Below are positions 6,289 to 13,855 of a stretch of 16,078 nt of DNA, piece by piece (positions within the stretch are counted from its first letter, which is position 1; each line of letters opens with the position of its first letter). The position numbers and the translations under genes were made by a program. This DNA is from an uncultured Lachnospiraceae bacterium (lineage in GTDB: Bacteria; Bacillota_A; Clostridia; Lachnospirales; Lachnospiraceae): the NCBI GenBank assembly GCA_946614075.1, contig CAMOGO010000003.1, positions 1 through 16,078 of the forward strand, given 5' to 3'. The notes under the pieces are model-generated. The model was not told the DNA's origin. It made no database searches and worked only from the letters and a program-made list of their open reading frames with translations.

Positions 6289-7674
6289 TTACGCCTCAAC
6301 CAGCTTTTCGCCCACTTTGACGATATCTCCCGCACCCATAGTTATCAACAAATCCCCTTCCCGGCAATTTTCACGAAGGAAATCCTCCGCCTCCTCGAAG
6401 GTGGGACAGTAGTACGCCGAGACGCCTTTGTCCTTTAAGAGCTTCACGATATCGTCGGAGCTGACGCCAAGTGTATCGGTCTCGCGCGCCGGGTAGATCG
6501 CCGTCAGGACCACCTCATCCGCCAGGGACAAGGCATCGGCAAACTCCGGAAGGAGAGCCTTTGTCCGGCTGTAGGTATGCGGCTGGAAAGCGCACCAGAG
6601 CTTTCTCTTCGGGATTTTGCGGGCCATGGTCAGAGTGGCCTCGATCTCGTCCGGATGGTGTGCGTAGTCGTCATAGACGGAGACGCCGCCCATCATGCCC
6701 TTCTTCTGGAAGCGACGGTCAACGCCCGTAAAATGAGCGAGGCCCTTTGCGATCTCTTCCTTGGTAAAGCCCATATCCTCGGCCAGTGCCACAGCGGAAA
6801 GCGCATTCGTCACATTATGCTCGCCGGGTACGCGAAGGGAAACGCGTCCCCAGGGCTCGTCTTTTTTGATCACGTCAAAGGACGCGCAGGCGTGATCGTC
6901 ATAGACGACGTTTTCTGCCCGGTAATCGTATTCTCCCTCTCCCATGCCGAAGGTCACCACGCGGGCCTTCAGATCCTTTGTCATCTCATCCAGATTCTCG
7001 ATATCGCCATTAATGACCAGAAGGCCATCCTCCGGCAGAAGCTCCTCAAACCGGCGGAAGGAATGCCGGATGTCGTCCAGATCCTTGAAGAAATCCAGAT
7101 GATCCTCCCGGATATTCAGGATGATCTCCTTGGTCGGGAAGAAATCCAGAAAGCTGTTGGTGTACTCGCAGGCTTCGGTGATAAAGGTCTGGGACTGGCC
7201 GATGCGGATATTGCCGCCGATGGTCGGAAGCATGCCGCCGACGGAAATCGTCGGGTCTGCGCCTGCTGCGATGGCGATCTCGGAGATCATGGAGGTTGTC
7301 GTCGTCTTGCCGTGGGTTCCGGCGATGGCGACAGCCGTCTCGTAGTTTCTCATCAGCTGTCCGAGAAGCTCGGCGCGGGAAAGCATCGGGATCTTCTTCT
7401 CCACTGCTGCAGCAAACTCCGGATTGTCCGGATGGATGGCTGCTGTGTAGACCACGACATCGATGTCATCCGTGATATTGGCCGCACACTGTCCGATCTG
7501 GATCACAGCGCCTTCTTCCTCGAGACGCTCGGTCAGTAAAGACCCCTTTGCATCCGAGCCGCTGACCGTAAAAGCCTTGCGGAGCAGGACCTCTGCGAGT
7601 CCGCTCATGCTGATGCCGCCGATTCCGATAAAGTGTACATGGACCGGCTCCTGAAAATGGATTTGATATGACAT
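6289..7674 (-). CDS. murC: UDP-N-acetylmuramate--L-alanine ligase
   Basis: Cytosolic Mur ligase that adds L-alanine to UDP-MurNAc with ATP, the first peptide step of peptidoglycan precursor synthesis. At 461 residues it has the usual family length. The N-terminal UDP-binding Rossmann motif HFIGIGGISMSGLAE is at 14-28. The ATP loop GTHGKTTTT is at 119-127, the acidic motif EACEYTNSFLDFFP at 167-180, and the metal/substrate region NIREDHLDFF at 187-196. The C-terminal domain shows DDYAHHPDEI and FQPHTYSRT. The ATG at 7674 follows AGAGGAAC at normal spacing. It lies 52 bases after ppaC with no clear promoter between them, so read-through from ppaC is likely. Its stop codon is one base from the first DnaA box. 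Confidence 0.97.
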   Translation of the reverse strand: MSYQIHFQEPVHVHFIGIGGISMSGLAEVLLRKAFTVSGSDAKGSLLTERLEEEGAVIQIGQCAANITDDIDVVVYTAAIHPDNPEFAAAVEKKIPMLSRAELLGQLMRNYETAVAIAGTHGKTTTTSMISEIAIAAGADPTISVGGMLPTIGGNIRIGQSQTFITEACEYTNSFLDFFPTKEIILNIREDHLDFFKDLDDIRHSFRRFEELLPEDGLLVINGDIENLDEMTKDLKARVVTFGMGEGEYDYRAENVVYDDHACASFDVIKKDEPWGRVSLRVPGEHNVTNALSAVALAEDMGFTKEEIAKGLAHFTGVDRRFQKKGMMGGVSVYDDYAHHPDEIEATLTMARKIPKRKLWCAFQPHTYSRTKALLPEFADALSLADEVVLTAIYPARETDTLGVSSDDIVKLLKDKGVSAYYCPTFEEAEDFLRENCREGDLLITMGAGDIVKVGEKLVEA

Positions 7675-7726
7675 ATCGTTCCTCTAAAGTTGGTTTATGA
7701 AAGCGGGCTGACGCACCGCTATGGTT

Positions 7727-9391
7727 TTATTCTTTGATCGCCGCGATGATGGCAGGCACGAACTGCTTTTTCCGGGATACGACGCCGTCCAGGACAGCCC
7801 TGTGGTCCTCCACGGTGCAGCCCGGGAAGGCCATCTCGAGAAGCTGGTCCGCCGGCTCGCCGTCGCAGATAACCTCGCTCTTTTCGTCCATGATGCTGGT
7901 CATGATCAGGTAGACATAGTCCATCCCGCTGGATCTGTGGTTTTCCACCAGGTATTTTGTCATCCGCCCCTTAAGAGCTTCCATCTCGTCCGTGAGGACG
8001 GAGCTGATCTGTCCGATGCCGATGCGCTTGCCCTCGACATTAAATACCTTATAGTCCTGGAAGAAGATCTCCGCGTCCTTTTTCCCGTCCAGGTTGCTGC
8101 CTGCCGAGAACATCTGCTTGGAGTATTTTTCCAGGTCGATCCCGCAGATCGCGGCGAGAGCCTCAGCCGCTTTGCGGTCCTTTTCCGTGCAGGTCGGAGA
8201 CCGGAACAAAAGGGTGTCGGAAATGATCGCGCTCACGAGGAGACCTGCGATTTTCTCCGGGATTTCGATCTTGTTTTCGCAGTACATCTCATAGATGATG
8301 GTGGCCGTGCAGCCTACAGGCTGATTCCGGAAGAAGACCGGATTCATCGTCTCCAGGCTTCCGATGCGGTGATGATCAATGATCTCCAGGACATCCGCGC
8401 TGTCGACGCCGTCAACGGCCTGCGTTCTTTCATTGTGGTCTACCAGGATGACCTCTTTTCCGTGCATTCCGAGGAAGTCACGGCGGGAGATCAGGCCGCA
8501 GTATTTCCCATCCGCATCCGTGACCGGGAAGTACCGGTGTCTCTTGCTGGACATGACCTCCTTGACCTTCTCGGTGTAGTCATCCTGCCGAAAGCTTAAG
8601 ACATTGCTGGTCATCATAAAGCGGATCGGCATGCTCTGGTGGATGAAACGGGTCGCCGTGTAGGTGTCAAAATCGGTCAGGATGATCTTGCAGCCCGCCT
8701 GCTCCGCCATGTGCCGGATCGTCTTGGATAAAGGCGCGCCGGCGCACAGGATCAGACAGCCGGCCTTCATGTCGATGGCGCAGATCTGGCACTCGTAGCG
8801 GTTTCCGAGCATGACGATGTCGCCCGGCTCTACGTACGTTTCCAGAAGATCCAGGTTGGTTGCCGCCACGAGGACCTTGCCCTGCTCAAAGCAGTCGTTC
8901 TCGTCACCGACCACCATCCGTCCCTCCAAGGCGCTGACGATATTGTGGTAGGGCGTCTTCGCAACCGACAGGATATCGTTGCGGTAGATATTCATGTAGG
9001 AGTTCGCGATATCACCGATGGTGATGAGTCCCTCGACCCGGTTCTCCTCGTCTACGACGGCCAGGGTCACGCGGCTGTCCTGGGACATCATTTTCCAGGC
9101 TTCCTTCAGGGACAGATCCCGCGATACGCCGTGCGATGTACGCAGCTCGATATCGGACACCTGCGTCTGGATGCTGTTGACCAGTCTGGGCATCGGCGCA
9201 TCAAACCGGCGCAGGACAAACTCCGTCTCCGGATTGATATAGCCGGCACGGCACGGGACATAATTCTTCCCCGTCAGTCTGTGCTTCAAGTCCGCGTAGG
9301 CAATCGCGGAGCAAATGGAATCCGTATCCGGATTCTTATGCCCGATTACCAGGATTTCTTTGTTCTTTTTTGGAATTTTCTCCCCTAACAT
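7727..9391 (-). CDS. ppaC: Manganese-dependent inorganic pyrophosphatase with regulatory CBS/DRTGG insert
   Basis: Family II (DHH superfamily) pyrophosphatase that hydrolyses PPi to two phosphates in the cytosol, pulling biosynthetic reactions forward. Its 554 residues exceed the roughly 310 of the plain enzyme because of a regulatory insert. The catalytic DHH half begins with GHKNPDTDS (17-25). A first CBS motif lies at about 75-130, a DRTGG-like domain at about 145-250 and a second CBS at about 255-310. The catalytic part then resumes with LVDHNE (316-321) and IIDHH (337-341). The substrate-binding C-terminal domain carries SRKKQ (539-543). CBS-containing members are known to be regulated by adenine nucleotides. 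The ATG at 9391 has GGGGGAG seven bases upstream. The gene follows a repeat-rich 180-base gap and leads into murC. Confidence 0.95.
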   Translation of the reverse strand: MLGEKIPKKNKEILVIGHKNPDTDSICSAIAYADLKHRLTGKNYVPCRAGYINPETEFVLRRFDAPMPRLVNSIQTQVSDIELRTSHGVSRDLSLKEAWKMMSQDSRVTLAVVDEENRVEGLITIGDIANSYMNIYRNDILSVAKTPYHNIVSALEGRMVVGDENDCFEQGKVLVAATNLDLLETYVEPGDIVMLGNRYECQICAIDMKAGCLILCAGAPLSKTIRHMAEQAGCKIILTDFDTYTATRFIHQSMPIRFMMTSNVLSFRQDDYTEKVKEVMSSKRHRYFPVTDADGKYCGLISRRDFLGMHGKEVILVDHNERTQAVDGVDSADVLEIIDHHRIGSLETMNPVFFRNQPVGCTATIIYEMYCENKIEIPEKIAGLLVSAIISDTLLFRSPTCTEKDRKAAEALAAICGIDLEKYSKQMFSAGSNLDGKKDAEIFFQDYKVFNVEGKRIGIGQISSVLTDEMEALKGRMTKYLVENHRSSGMDYVYLIMTSIMDEKSEVICDGEPADQLLEMAFPGCTVEDHRAVLDGVVSRKKQFVPAIIAAIKE

Positions 9392-9512
9392 AGCACATCT
9401 CCCCCATAAAAGGCCCTATTTCGGCCAAGCGTGCTGTGGTAAACCAAGTTCCTCTAAAAAACGCTGTTCTGAATATCCCTGCTGCCACTGTCGCTGTAGC
9501 AATTGTTCTCCG

Positions 9513-9581
9513 ATGATCGGTTCCGACTATTCGTTTCAAAATGTTCGGTTCCGAATGTTCGGTTCCAAATGTTAGTTTCTG
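9513..9581. repeat. 14-base imperfect tandem repeats
   Basis: About five units of 13-14 bases follow head to tail: 9513-9525, 9526-9539, 9540-9553, 9554-9567 and 9568-9581. The best two read AATGTTCGGTTCCG and AATGTTCGGTTCCA. The last copy runs over the stop codon of the Thr/Glu repeat protein. The rest of the 180-base gap up to ppaC holds no promoter or terminator I can support. Confidence 0.75.
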
Positions 9582-10072
9582 CCGTTTCCGGCTGCCTTTG
9601 TGGTCTCGGCCTCAGTCTCCTCGGTGGTTTCCTCGGTCGTTTCCTCAGTTGTCTCCTCGGTGGTTTCCTCAGTCGTCTCCTCGGTGGTTTCCTCGGTCAT
9701 TTCCTCGGTCATCTCTTCGGTCATTTCCTCGGTCATTCCCTCCGTCATCTCCTCAGTCATTCCCTCGGTCTCGGCCATGGTTTCCTCGGCTGCGCTCTCC
9801 TCCGGAGCCGCGGTCGTCTCCTCACGAAGAACACCCGCCAGATCCTCGACGATCATATCCGTCGCCTCGGTGTAATCCGGCAGTCCGGCCAGGTATGCAT
9901 CCCGCTGATTCTTGACCGTCACGCCGATCGCCACGGCGATAGCTGCCACGATCACGAGAACAATCGCCCAGGTCAGGATCTTCTTCGCCTTCTTGGCGCG
10001 CTTTTCCTTCGCGATCGTCTCCTTGCGGTTTGCCTTCGCCTTCTTGTACTCATTCATTTTTTCAACACTCAT
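9572..10072 (-). CDS. Membrane-anchored protein with a Thr/Glu tetrapeptide-repeat tail
   Basis: A 166-residue protein I cannot assign to a family. Residues 1-31 are strongly basic (many Lys/Arg), 33-53 form one hydrophobic membrane segment, 54-98 are a mixed acidic region, and 105-152 are twelve uninterrupted tetrapeptides: six MTEE/MTEG followed by six TTEE. The tail ends KAAGNGRN. The basic N-terminus suggests a type II orientation with the acidic, Thr-rich tail outside the cell; there is no LPXTG motif or lipobox. The ATG at 10072 lies three bases after the galE stop, and its ribosome binding site GGGGAGGAA is made from the last galE codons, so translation is probably coupled. The tail could be a wall-spanning spacer or a glycosylation substrate; this is inference only. 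Confidence 0.75.
   Translation of the reverse strand: MSVEKMNEYKKAKANRKETIAKEKRAKKAKKILTWAIVLVIVAAIAVAIGVTVKNQRDAYLAGLPDYTEATDMIVEDLAGVLREETTAAPEESAAEETMAETEGMTEEMTEGMTEEMTEEMTEEMTEETTEETTEETTEETTEETTEETTEETEAETTKAAGNGRN
9617..9760. repeat. Twelve 12-base coding repeats
   Basis: This stretch encodes the twelve (M/T)TE(E/G) tetrapeptides of the neighbouring membrane protein. Units differ mostly at third positions (for example GTC/GTT/GTG and CTC/CTT on the plus strand), so the array is old enough to have drifted or is kept in register by selection on the protein. The same periodicity creates a meaningless Val-Ser-rich open frame on the plus strand. Confidence 0.9.
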
Positions 10073-10075
10073 GAT

Positions 10076-11095
10076 TTATTCCTCCCCGTATCCGTCCGGA
10101 TTATTACTCTGCCAGCGCCAGGAATCCGCGCACATGTCTCTTAAGTTCTTTTCCGCCTTCCAGTGAAGCTCCCTCTCCGCCTTGGACGGATCTGCGTAAC
10201 AGGTCGCGATATCGCCTGCCCGGCGCGGCTTGATCCGGTACGGGATCTTGACTCCGCTTTCTTCTTCGAAGGTTTTCACGACATCCAGGACACTGTAGCC
10301 GTGTCCGGTGCCAAGGTTGTAAATGTAGACGCCGCCCGGTGCGTCTGCAATGTGGTCCAGGGTGCAGACATGGCCCTTCGCCAGGTCCACCACATGGATG
10401 TAGTCGCGCACTCCGGTCCCGTCCGGCGTATCATAGTCGTCGCCAAATACGCCAAGCTCCTCGCGCTTTCCGGTCGCAACCTGCGTGATATAGGGCATCA
10501 GGTTATTCGGGATGCCGCGCGGGTTCTCGCCGATGATACCGCTCTCATGCGCACCGATCGGGTTGAAATATCTCAGAAGGACGATCCGCCAGTCAGGCAG
10601 CTCCTTTATGAGGTCCATCAGGATATCCTCGATCATGAGCTTGGTACGTCCATACGGATTGGTAGCGCTGCGTGGGAAATCCTCCCGGATCGGGACTGTC
10701 TTGGGAACACCGTAGACCGTCGCGGAGGAGGAAAATACCAGCTGCTTCACGCCAAACTCGCGCATCGCCTCGATCAGATTGATCGTGCTTCCCAGGTTAT
10801 TGTGGTAGTACTCGAGCGGCTTTTCCACCGACTCTCCGACCGCCTTCAGACCGGCAAAATGAATGACCGCGTCGATGGATTCCTGCCGAAAAACGGCAAA
10901 GAGGTCTTCGCGGTCCAAAAGATCAACCTGATAAAATTTTACCGATCTGCCCGTAATCTTCTCCACCCTACGGACAGCCTCCCGGCAGGAATTGGCAAGG
11001 TTATCCACTACAACAACCTCGTACCCCCGCTCCAGGAGCTCTACGCATGTATGACTTCCAATATAGCCGGCTCCGCCTGTGACTAATACAGACAT
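10076..11095 (-). CDS. galE: UDP-glucose 4-epimerase
   Basis: NAD-dependent short-chain dehydrogenase/reductase that interconverts UDP-glucose and UDP-galactose, serving galactose use and supply of UDP-galactose for surface polysaccharides. The NAD-binding motif TGGAGYIG (6-13) has the Gly-x-x-Gly-x-x-Gly pattern. The catalytic triad is visible as Ser124 in SSSATVYG, Tyr148 and Lys152 (YGRTK). Length is 339 residues, as expected of the family. The ATG at 11095 has GGAGGAA six bases upstream and a promoter at 11132-11160. It is followed by a coupled gene for a Thr/Glu-rich membrane protein rather than by other Leloir-pathway genes, which hints at a housekeeping or surface-glycan role. UDP-GlcNAc 4-epimerase activity cannot be excluded. 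Confidence 0.96.
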   Translation of the reverse strand: MSVLVTGGAGYIGSHTCVELLERGYEVVVVDNLANSCREAVRRVEKITGRSVKFYQVDLLDREDLFAVFRQESIDAVIHFAGLKAVGESVEKPLEYYHNNLGSTINLIEAMREFGVKQLVFSSSATVYGVPKTVPIREDFPRSATNPYGRTKLMIEDILMDLIKELPDWRIVLLRYFNPIGAHESGIIGENPRGIPNNLMPYITQVATGKREELGVFGDDYDTPDGTGVRDYIHVVDLAKGHVCTLDHIADAPGGVYIYNLGTGHGYSVLDVVKTFEEESGVKIPYRIKPRRAGDIATCYADPSKAERELHWKAEKNLRDMCADSWRWQSNNPDGYGEE

Positions 11096-11131
11096 ACAGA
11101 TTCCTCCACTTTTCAGTAATGATTCTTTTAT

Positions 11132-11160
11132 AATTTACACTCATTCCCGGAGATTTGCAA
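11132..11160 (-). promoter_or_regulatory. Promoter of galE
   Basis: On the minus strand TTGCAA (11160-11155) is separated by 17 bases from TAAATT (11137-11132). It lies between the iorB terminator and the galE ribosome binding site, as expected for an independent transcript. Recognised by eye only. Confidence 0.55.
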
Positions 11161-11199
11161 GCGAAAGTTAGCGTGCCGGAAAAGAGCCCTCATGGAACG

Positions 11200-11227
11200 A
11201 AAAAGCTGCCGCATTTTCATGCGGCAG
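11200..11227 (-). terminator. Rho-independent terminator of iorAB
   Basis: CTGCCGCAT (11206-11214) pairs perfectly with ATGCGGCAG (11219-11227) around a 4-base loop. On the transcribed strand the stem is followed by CTTTTT (11205-11200). It begins 27 bases after the iorB stop. Confidence 0.9.
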
Positions 11228-11253
11228 TCCTTCTTAATCTGTATCTTTGTACT

Positions 11254-11832
11254 TTAGGCGACGGCCTCCATGCCTACCTGGAAGGCCTTGAGGTTCAGCT
11301 CGACAAAAGCGGGCTTGACGTTAGCGCGGATCGCTGCGTCCCAGTCGAGGTCCTCGAGCTTCATCGTCTTGACGAGAGCGCCGAGGAGAACGATATTCAT
11401 AGCCTTCGGGTTTCCAAGACCGGTTGCGATCTCGTTAGCCTTTAAGACCTTGGTGTTGGCGATAGCCTGGATGCGCTCGATCACATCCTCCGGATACTTC
11501 TGTGCGCCGGAGAGGGTCGAAGCGGTCGGAATCCGGTAATCGTTGACAACGATGGTGCCGTCCGGCTTCAGGCTGTCCGCATAGCGCAGAGCTTCCATAG
11601 CCTCGAAGGAGACCAGGATGTCTGCGGAGCCCATACCGATGATGGGGGAATAGACCTTCTTGCCGTAGCGGACCTGTGTGGTGACGGAACCGCCTCTCTG
11701 GCTCATTCCGTGGATCTCGGACATCTTGACGTCATAGCCGGCCTCTACCAGTGCGTAGGAGAGGATCTTGGAGGCAAGGATGGTTCCCTGGCCGCCGACG
11801 CCGCATAACAGAACATTCTTTACATCTGACAT
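11254..11832 (-). CDS. iorB: Indolepyruvate:ferredoxin oxidoreductase, beta subunit
   Basis: Smaller subunit of the enzyme that oxidatively decarboxylates aryl pyruvates (indolepyruvate, phenylpyruvate, 4-hydroxyphenylpyruvate) to aryl acetyl-CoA while reducing ferredoxin. It belongs to the gamma-type domain of 2-oxoacid oxidoreductases. At 192 residues it has the usual size. The family motifs are LLCGVGGQGTILASKIL (8-24) and SEIHGMSQRGGSV (38-50), the latter diagnostic for this group. The ATG at 11832 is one base after the iorA stop, with GGGAGG in the final iorA codons acting as ribosome binding site. A strong terminator follows, closing a two-gene operon. Confidence 0.94.
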   Translation of the reverse strand: MSDVKNVLLCGVGGQGTILASKILSYALVEAGYDVKMSEIHGMSQRGGSVTTQVRYGKKVYSPIIGMGSADILVSFEAMEALRYADSLKPDGTIVVNDYRIPTASTLSGAQKYPEDVIERIQAIANTKVLKANEIATGLGNPKAMNIVLLGALVKTMKLEDLDWDAAIRANVKPAFVELNLKAFQVGMEAVA

Positions 11833-11833
11833 C

Positions 11834-13642
11834 TTACTTTACCTCCCTTGCAATGGCTCCGACCGGGCAGACCTGTACGCAGACGTCACAGCCTACGCAG
11901 GAAGTGCGGTCGATGGAAACCTTCTTTGTTGCCGCGTCGAAGGAAAGGGCCGGGCAGCCGGTTCCGATGCAGGAGCGGCAGCCGATGCACTTGTCGTGAT
12001 CGACAGCGTTCACAGCCTTGTAGTTTCCGAACTCTTCCTTGTCCATCTGAGAAAGCTTCTTCAGGACGCAAGGCCAGCGGGTGATCAGGACAGCCGGTCC
12101 GTCACAGTTCAGGCCCCAAAGGACGCCTTCCTTGACCTCGTCGAGGTGAAGCGGGTTGATGACGCGGACATTCTTCGCGCCGAGAGCCTTGACGACCTCC
12201 TCGATATTGGTCAGGTTTGCAGGCTCACCCTTCAGGTTGAAGCCGGTGCCCGGGTTATCCTGGTGGCCGGTCATACCGGTGATACGGTTGTCCAGGATGA
12301 TCATGAGAACGTTGCTGTCATTGTAGACAACGTTTAAAAGGCTGGTCATACCGGAGTGGAAGAAGGTGGAGTCGCCCATGACGCCGACCGTCTTCTTGCC
12401 GGTTCCGGCGATGTCAAATACCTTCTGCGCACCGTGAGGTACGGAGAAGCCGCCGCCCATATCGAAGGAAGCGTCCTTCGCGTTCAGCGGAGGCATGCCT
12501 GCCAGACCATAGCAGCCGATATCGCCGAAAATGACGAAGTTGTTGGCCTTCTGCATCTTGGACAGCTGATAGAACAGACCACGGTGAGGGCAGCCTGCGC
12601 ACAGTGTCGGCGCACGTCCTGCTACGACGGACTTGTCGTACTCGATGGTCTGAGGCTTGATGCCGAACAGAGCCTCGCGGACGATGTCCGGATTCAGCTC
12701 GTCGCAGATCGGAATTTTGGCCTTGCCGATGCAGTCGATGCCGGCAGCCTTGATCTGCTCTTCCATGAACGGATCCAGCTCCTCGATGACATACAGAGTC
12801 TCGACCTGAGCTGCGAAATCCTTGATACGTCCCATCGGAAGCGGGTTGGTCAGACCGATCTTCAGGAAGGAAGCACTGTCGCCAAAGACCTCCTTGGCAT
12901 ACTGATAAGCAGCGCCGGCAGCGATGACGCCGATCTTTTTGTCATTCCACTCGATCGGGTTCAGGGCATCGCTCTTGTTGCCGTACTCCTCCATCGCTGC
13001 CAGTCTCTCCTCGACCTTGACATGCAGGCGGCGGGAGACAGCCGGGACGGTATCGTACTTATTGTAAGGATTGATGGTGTTGTTCTTGACGTAAGGGATC
13101 ACCGGGACCTCGGTACGGTCGCCAAGCTCGACGATCGACTTGGAGTGGTCGACACGGGTGGTCATACGCAGCATCATCGGGGTGTCAAACTGCTCGGAAA
13201 GCTCTAAGGCGACACGGACGAAGTCCTTGGATTCCTGAGAATCGGAGGGCTCGAGCATACCAATCTTGGAAGCCTTCGCATAGTGACGGTTGTCCTGCTC
13301 ATTCTGGGAAGAATGCAGGCCCGGGTCATCGGCACAAACGATCATCATGCCGCCCGTAACGCCGGTATAGGCTACGGTGAACATCGGGTCAGCCGCAACG
13401 TTCATACCAACGTGCTTCATGGTTGCCATGCAGCGGCCGCCGGCGACACTCGCGCCGATCGTCGCCTCCATAGCGACTTTCTCATTCGGAGCCCACTCGC
13501 AGTAGATATCTTTTTTGTACTTCTCTGCGATGTTCTCCAGGATCTCGGTACTGGGGGTGCCGGGATATGCGGAAGCAAAGATCACGCCTGCTTCCCATGC
13601 ACCACGGGCAATGGCCTCATTGCCGGTCATCAACTGTTTCAT
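11834..13642 (-). CDS. iorA: Indolepyruvate:ferredoxin oxidoreductase, alpha subunit
   Basis: Thiamine-diphosphate-dependent large subunit of the aryl pyruvate oxidoreductase, working with IorB and ferredoxin in amino-acid fermentation or, run in reverse, in aromatic amino-acid synthesis. The 602 residues contain the N-terminal pyrimidine-binding domain (MTGNEAIARGAWEAGV, AYPGTPSTEI, 5-34), the IorA-specific LCAGCPHRG (347-355) and the TPP/Mg region GDSTFFHSG with DNR (423-453). Two C-terminal 4Fe-4S clusters follow: CIGCRSCIGTGCP (552-564, one extra residue before the last Cys, as often in IorA) and CVGCDVCVQVCP (582-593). The ATG at 13642 is chosen over longer frames because GGAGG lies eight bases upstream; the alternative ATG at 13657 is itself part of that RBS sequence. 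Confidence 0.95.
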   Translation of the reverse strand: MKQLMTGNEAIARGAWEAGVIFASAYPGTPSTEILENIAEKYKKDIYCEWAPNEKVAMEATIGASVAGGRCMATMKHVGMNVAADPMFTVAYTGVTGGMMIVCADDPGLHSSQNEQDNRHYAKASKIGMLEPSDSQESKDFVRVALELSEQFDTPMMLRMTTRVDHSKSIVELGDRTEVPVIPYVKNNTINPYNKYDTVPAVSRRLHVKVEERLAAMEEYGNKSDALNPIEWNDKKIGVIAAGAAYQYAKEVFGDSASFLKIGLTNPLPMGRIKDFAAQVETLYVIEELDPFMEEQIKAAGIDCIGKAKIPICDELNPDIVREALFGIKPQTIEYDKSVVAGRAPTLCAGCPHRGLFYQLSKMQKANNFVIFGDIGCYGLAGMPPLNAKDASFDMGGGFSVPHGAQKVFDIAGTGKKTVGVMGDSTFFHSGMTSLLNVVYNDSNVLMIILDNRITGMTGHQDNPGTGFNLKGEPANLTNIEEVVKALGAKNVRVINPLHLDEVKEGVLWGLNCDGPAVLITRWPCVLKKLSQMDKEEFGNYKAVNAVDHDKCIGCRSCIGTGCPALSFDAATKKVSIDRTSCVGCDVCVQVCPVGAIAREVK

Positions 13643-13691
13643 GTCCTTTTCCTCCATATAGTCCACCGCACCCCGCTGGCACGGCGCTGAT

Positions 13692-13718
13692 AAAAATTTG
13701 TAAAATTTACAAATTTTT
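13692..13718. promoter_or_regulatory. 27-base perfect palindrome in the iorA leader, probable operator
   Basis: Arms AAAAATTTGTAAA (13692-13704) and TTTACAAATTTTT (13706-13718) are exact reverse complements around a single central A. The palindrome begins a few bases after the predicted transcription start and ends about 50 bases before the iorA ATG, the classical place for a roadblock repressor. The regulator is unknown. The odd symmetry centre resembles Fur-family boxes in form, but the bases do not match a consensus I know. Confidence 0.65.
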
Positions 13719-13729
13719 TCTACACCCCT

Positions 13730-13758
13730 ATTATAACCCTGCCCCCTGCATTCTTCAA
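13730..13758 (-). promoter_or_regulatory. Promoter of iorAB
   Basis: On the minus strand TTGAAG (13758-13753) is followed after 17 bases by a perfect TATAAT (13735-13730). Transcription would begin near 13723, just upstream of the palindrome. Confidence 0.8.
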
Positions 13759-13789
13759 GCACTAAAAAGGCTGTCACCGCAAAAATGCG

Positions 13790-13853
13790 AAAAACCGCGA
13801 ACCTTGGCCGCGGGCGGCGAGGTGCCGGCCGAATACCAAGGTTCGCGGTTTTT
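13790..13853 (-). terminator. Very strong terminator of murI, possibly bidirectional
   Basis: An 18-base perfect inverted repeat, 13790-13807 against 13836-13853, encloses a 28-base GC-rich loop that can itself pair (GGCCG with CGGCC). The stem ends in A5 on one side and T5 on the other, so it has the form of a terminator on both strands. It begins three bases after the murI stop. A further small hairpin, CGCA-AAAA-TGCG, sits at about 13778-13789. Confidence 0.85.
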
Positions 13854-13855
13854 GT

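Noticed and set aside
9336..9539. 67-codon minus-strand frame spanning the gap before ppaC and overlapping its start
   Set aside because: No recognisable RBS or family pattern, and it overlaps the well-placed ppaC start in another frame.
9513..9760. CRISPR array
   Set aside because: The repeats are 12 and 14 bases long, contiguous without spacers, one array is coding, and no cas genes are present.
9600..9875. Val-Ser repeat open frame on the plus strand
   Set aside because: It is the antisense reading of the Thr/Glu codon repeats and has no ribosome binding site.
11001..11009. TTATCCACT, a near DnaA box inside galE
   Set aside because: A single one-mismatch site within a coding sequence is expected by chance and has no neighbours.
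13692..13718. Rex operator, or intrinsic terminator, as explanation of the palindrome
   Set aside because: Rex sites are 18-base with TTGT/ACAA arms at a wider spacing than here; a terminator is unlikely because the stem is nearly all A-T and lies in the leader of the gene it would stop.
13643..13777. N-terminal extension of iorA to 13777
   Set aside because: It covers the promoter and the palindrome; IorA proteins start near MKQLMTGNEA, and the RBS supports 13642.
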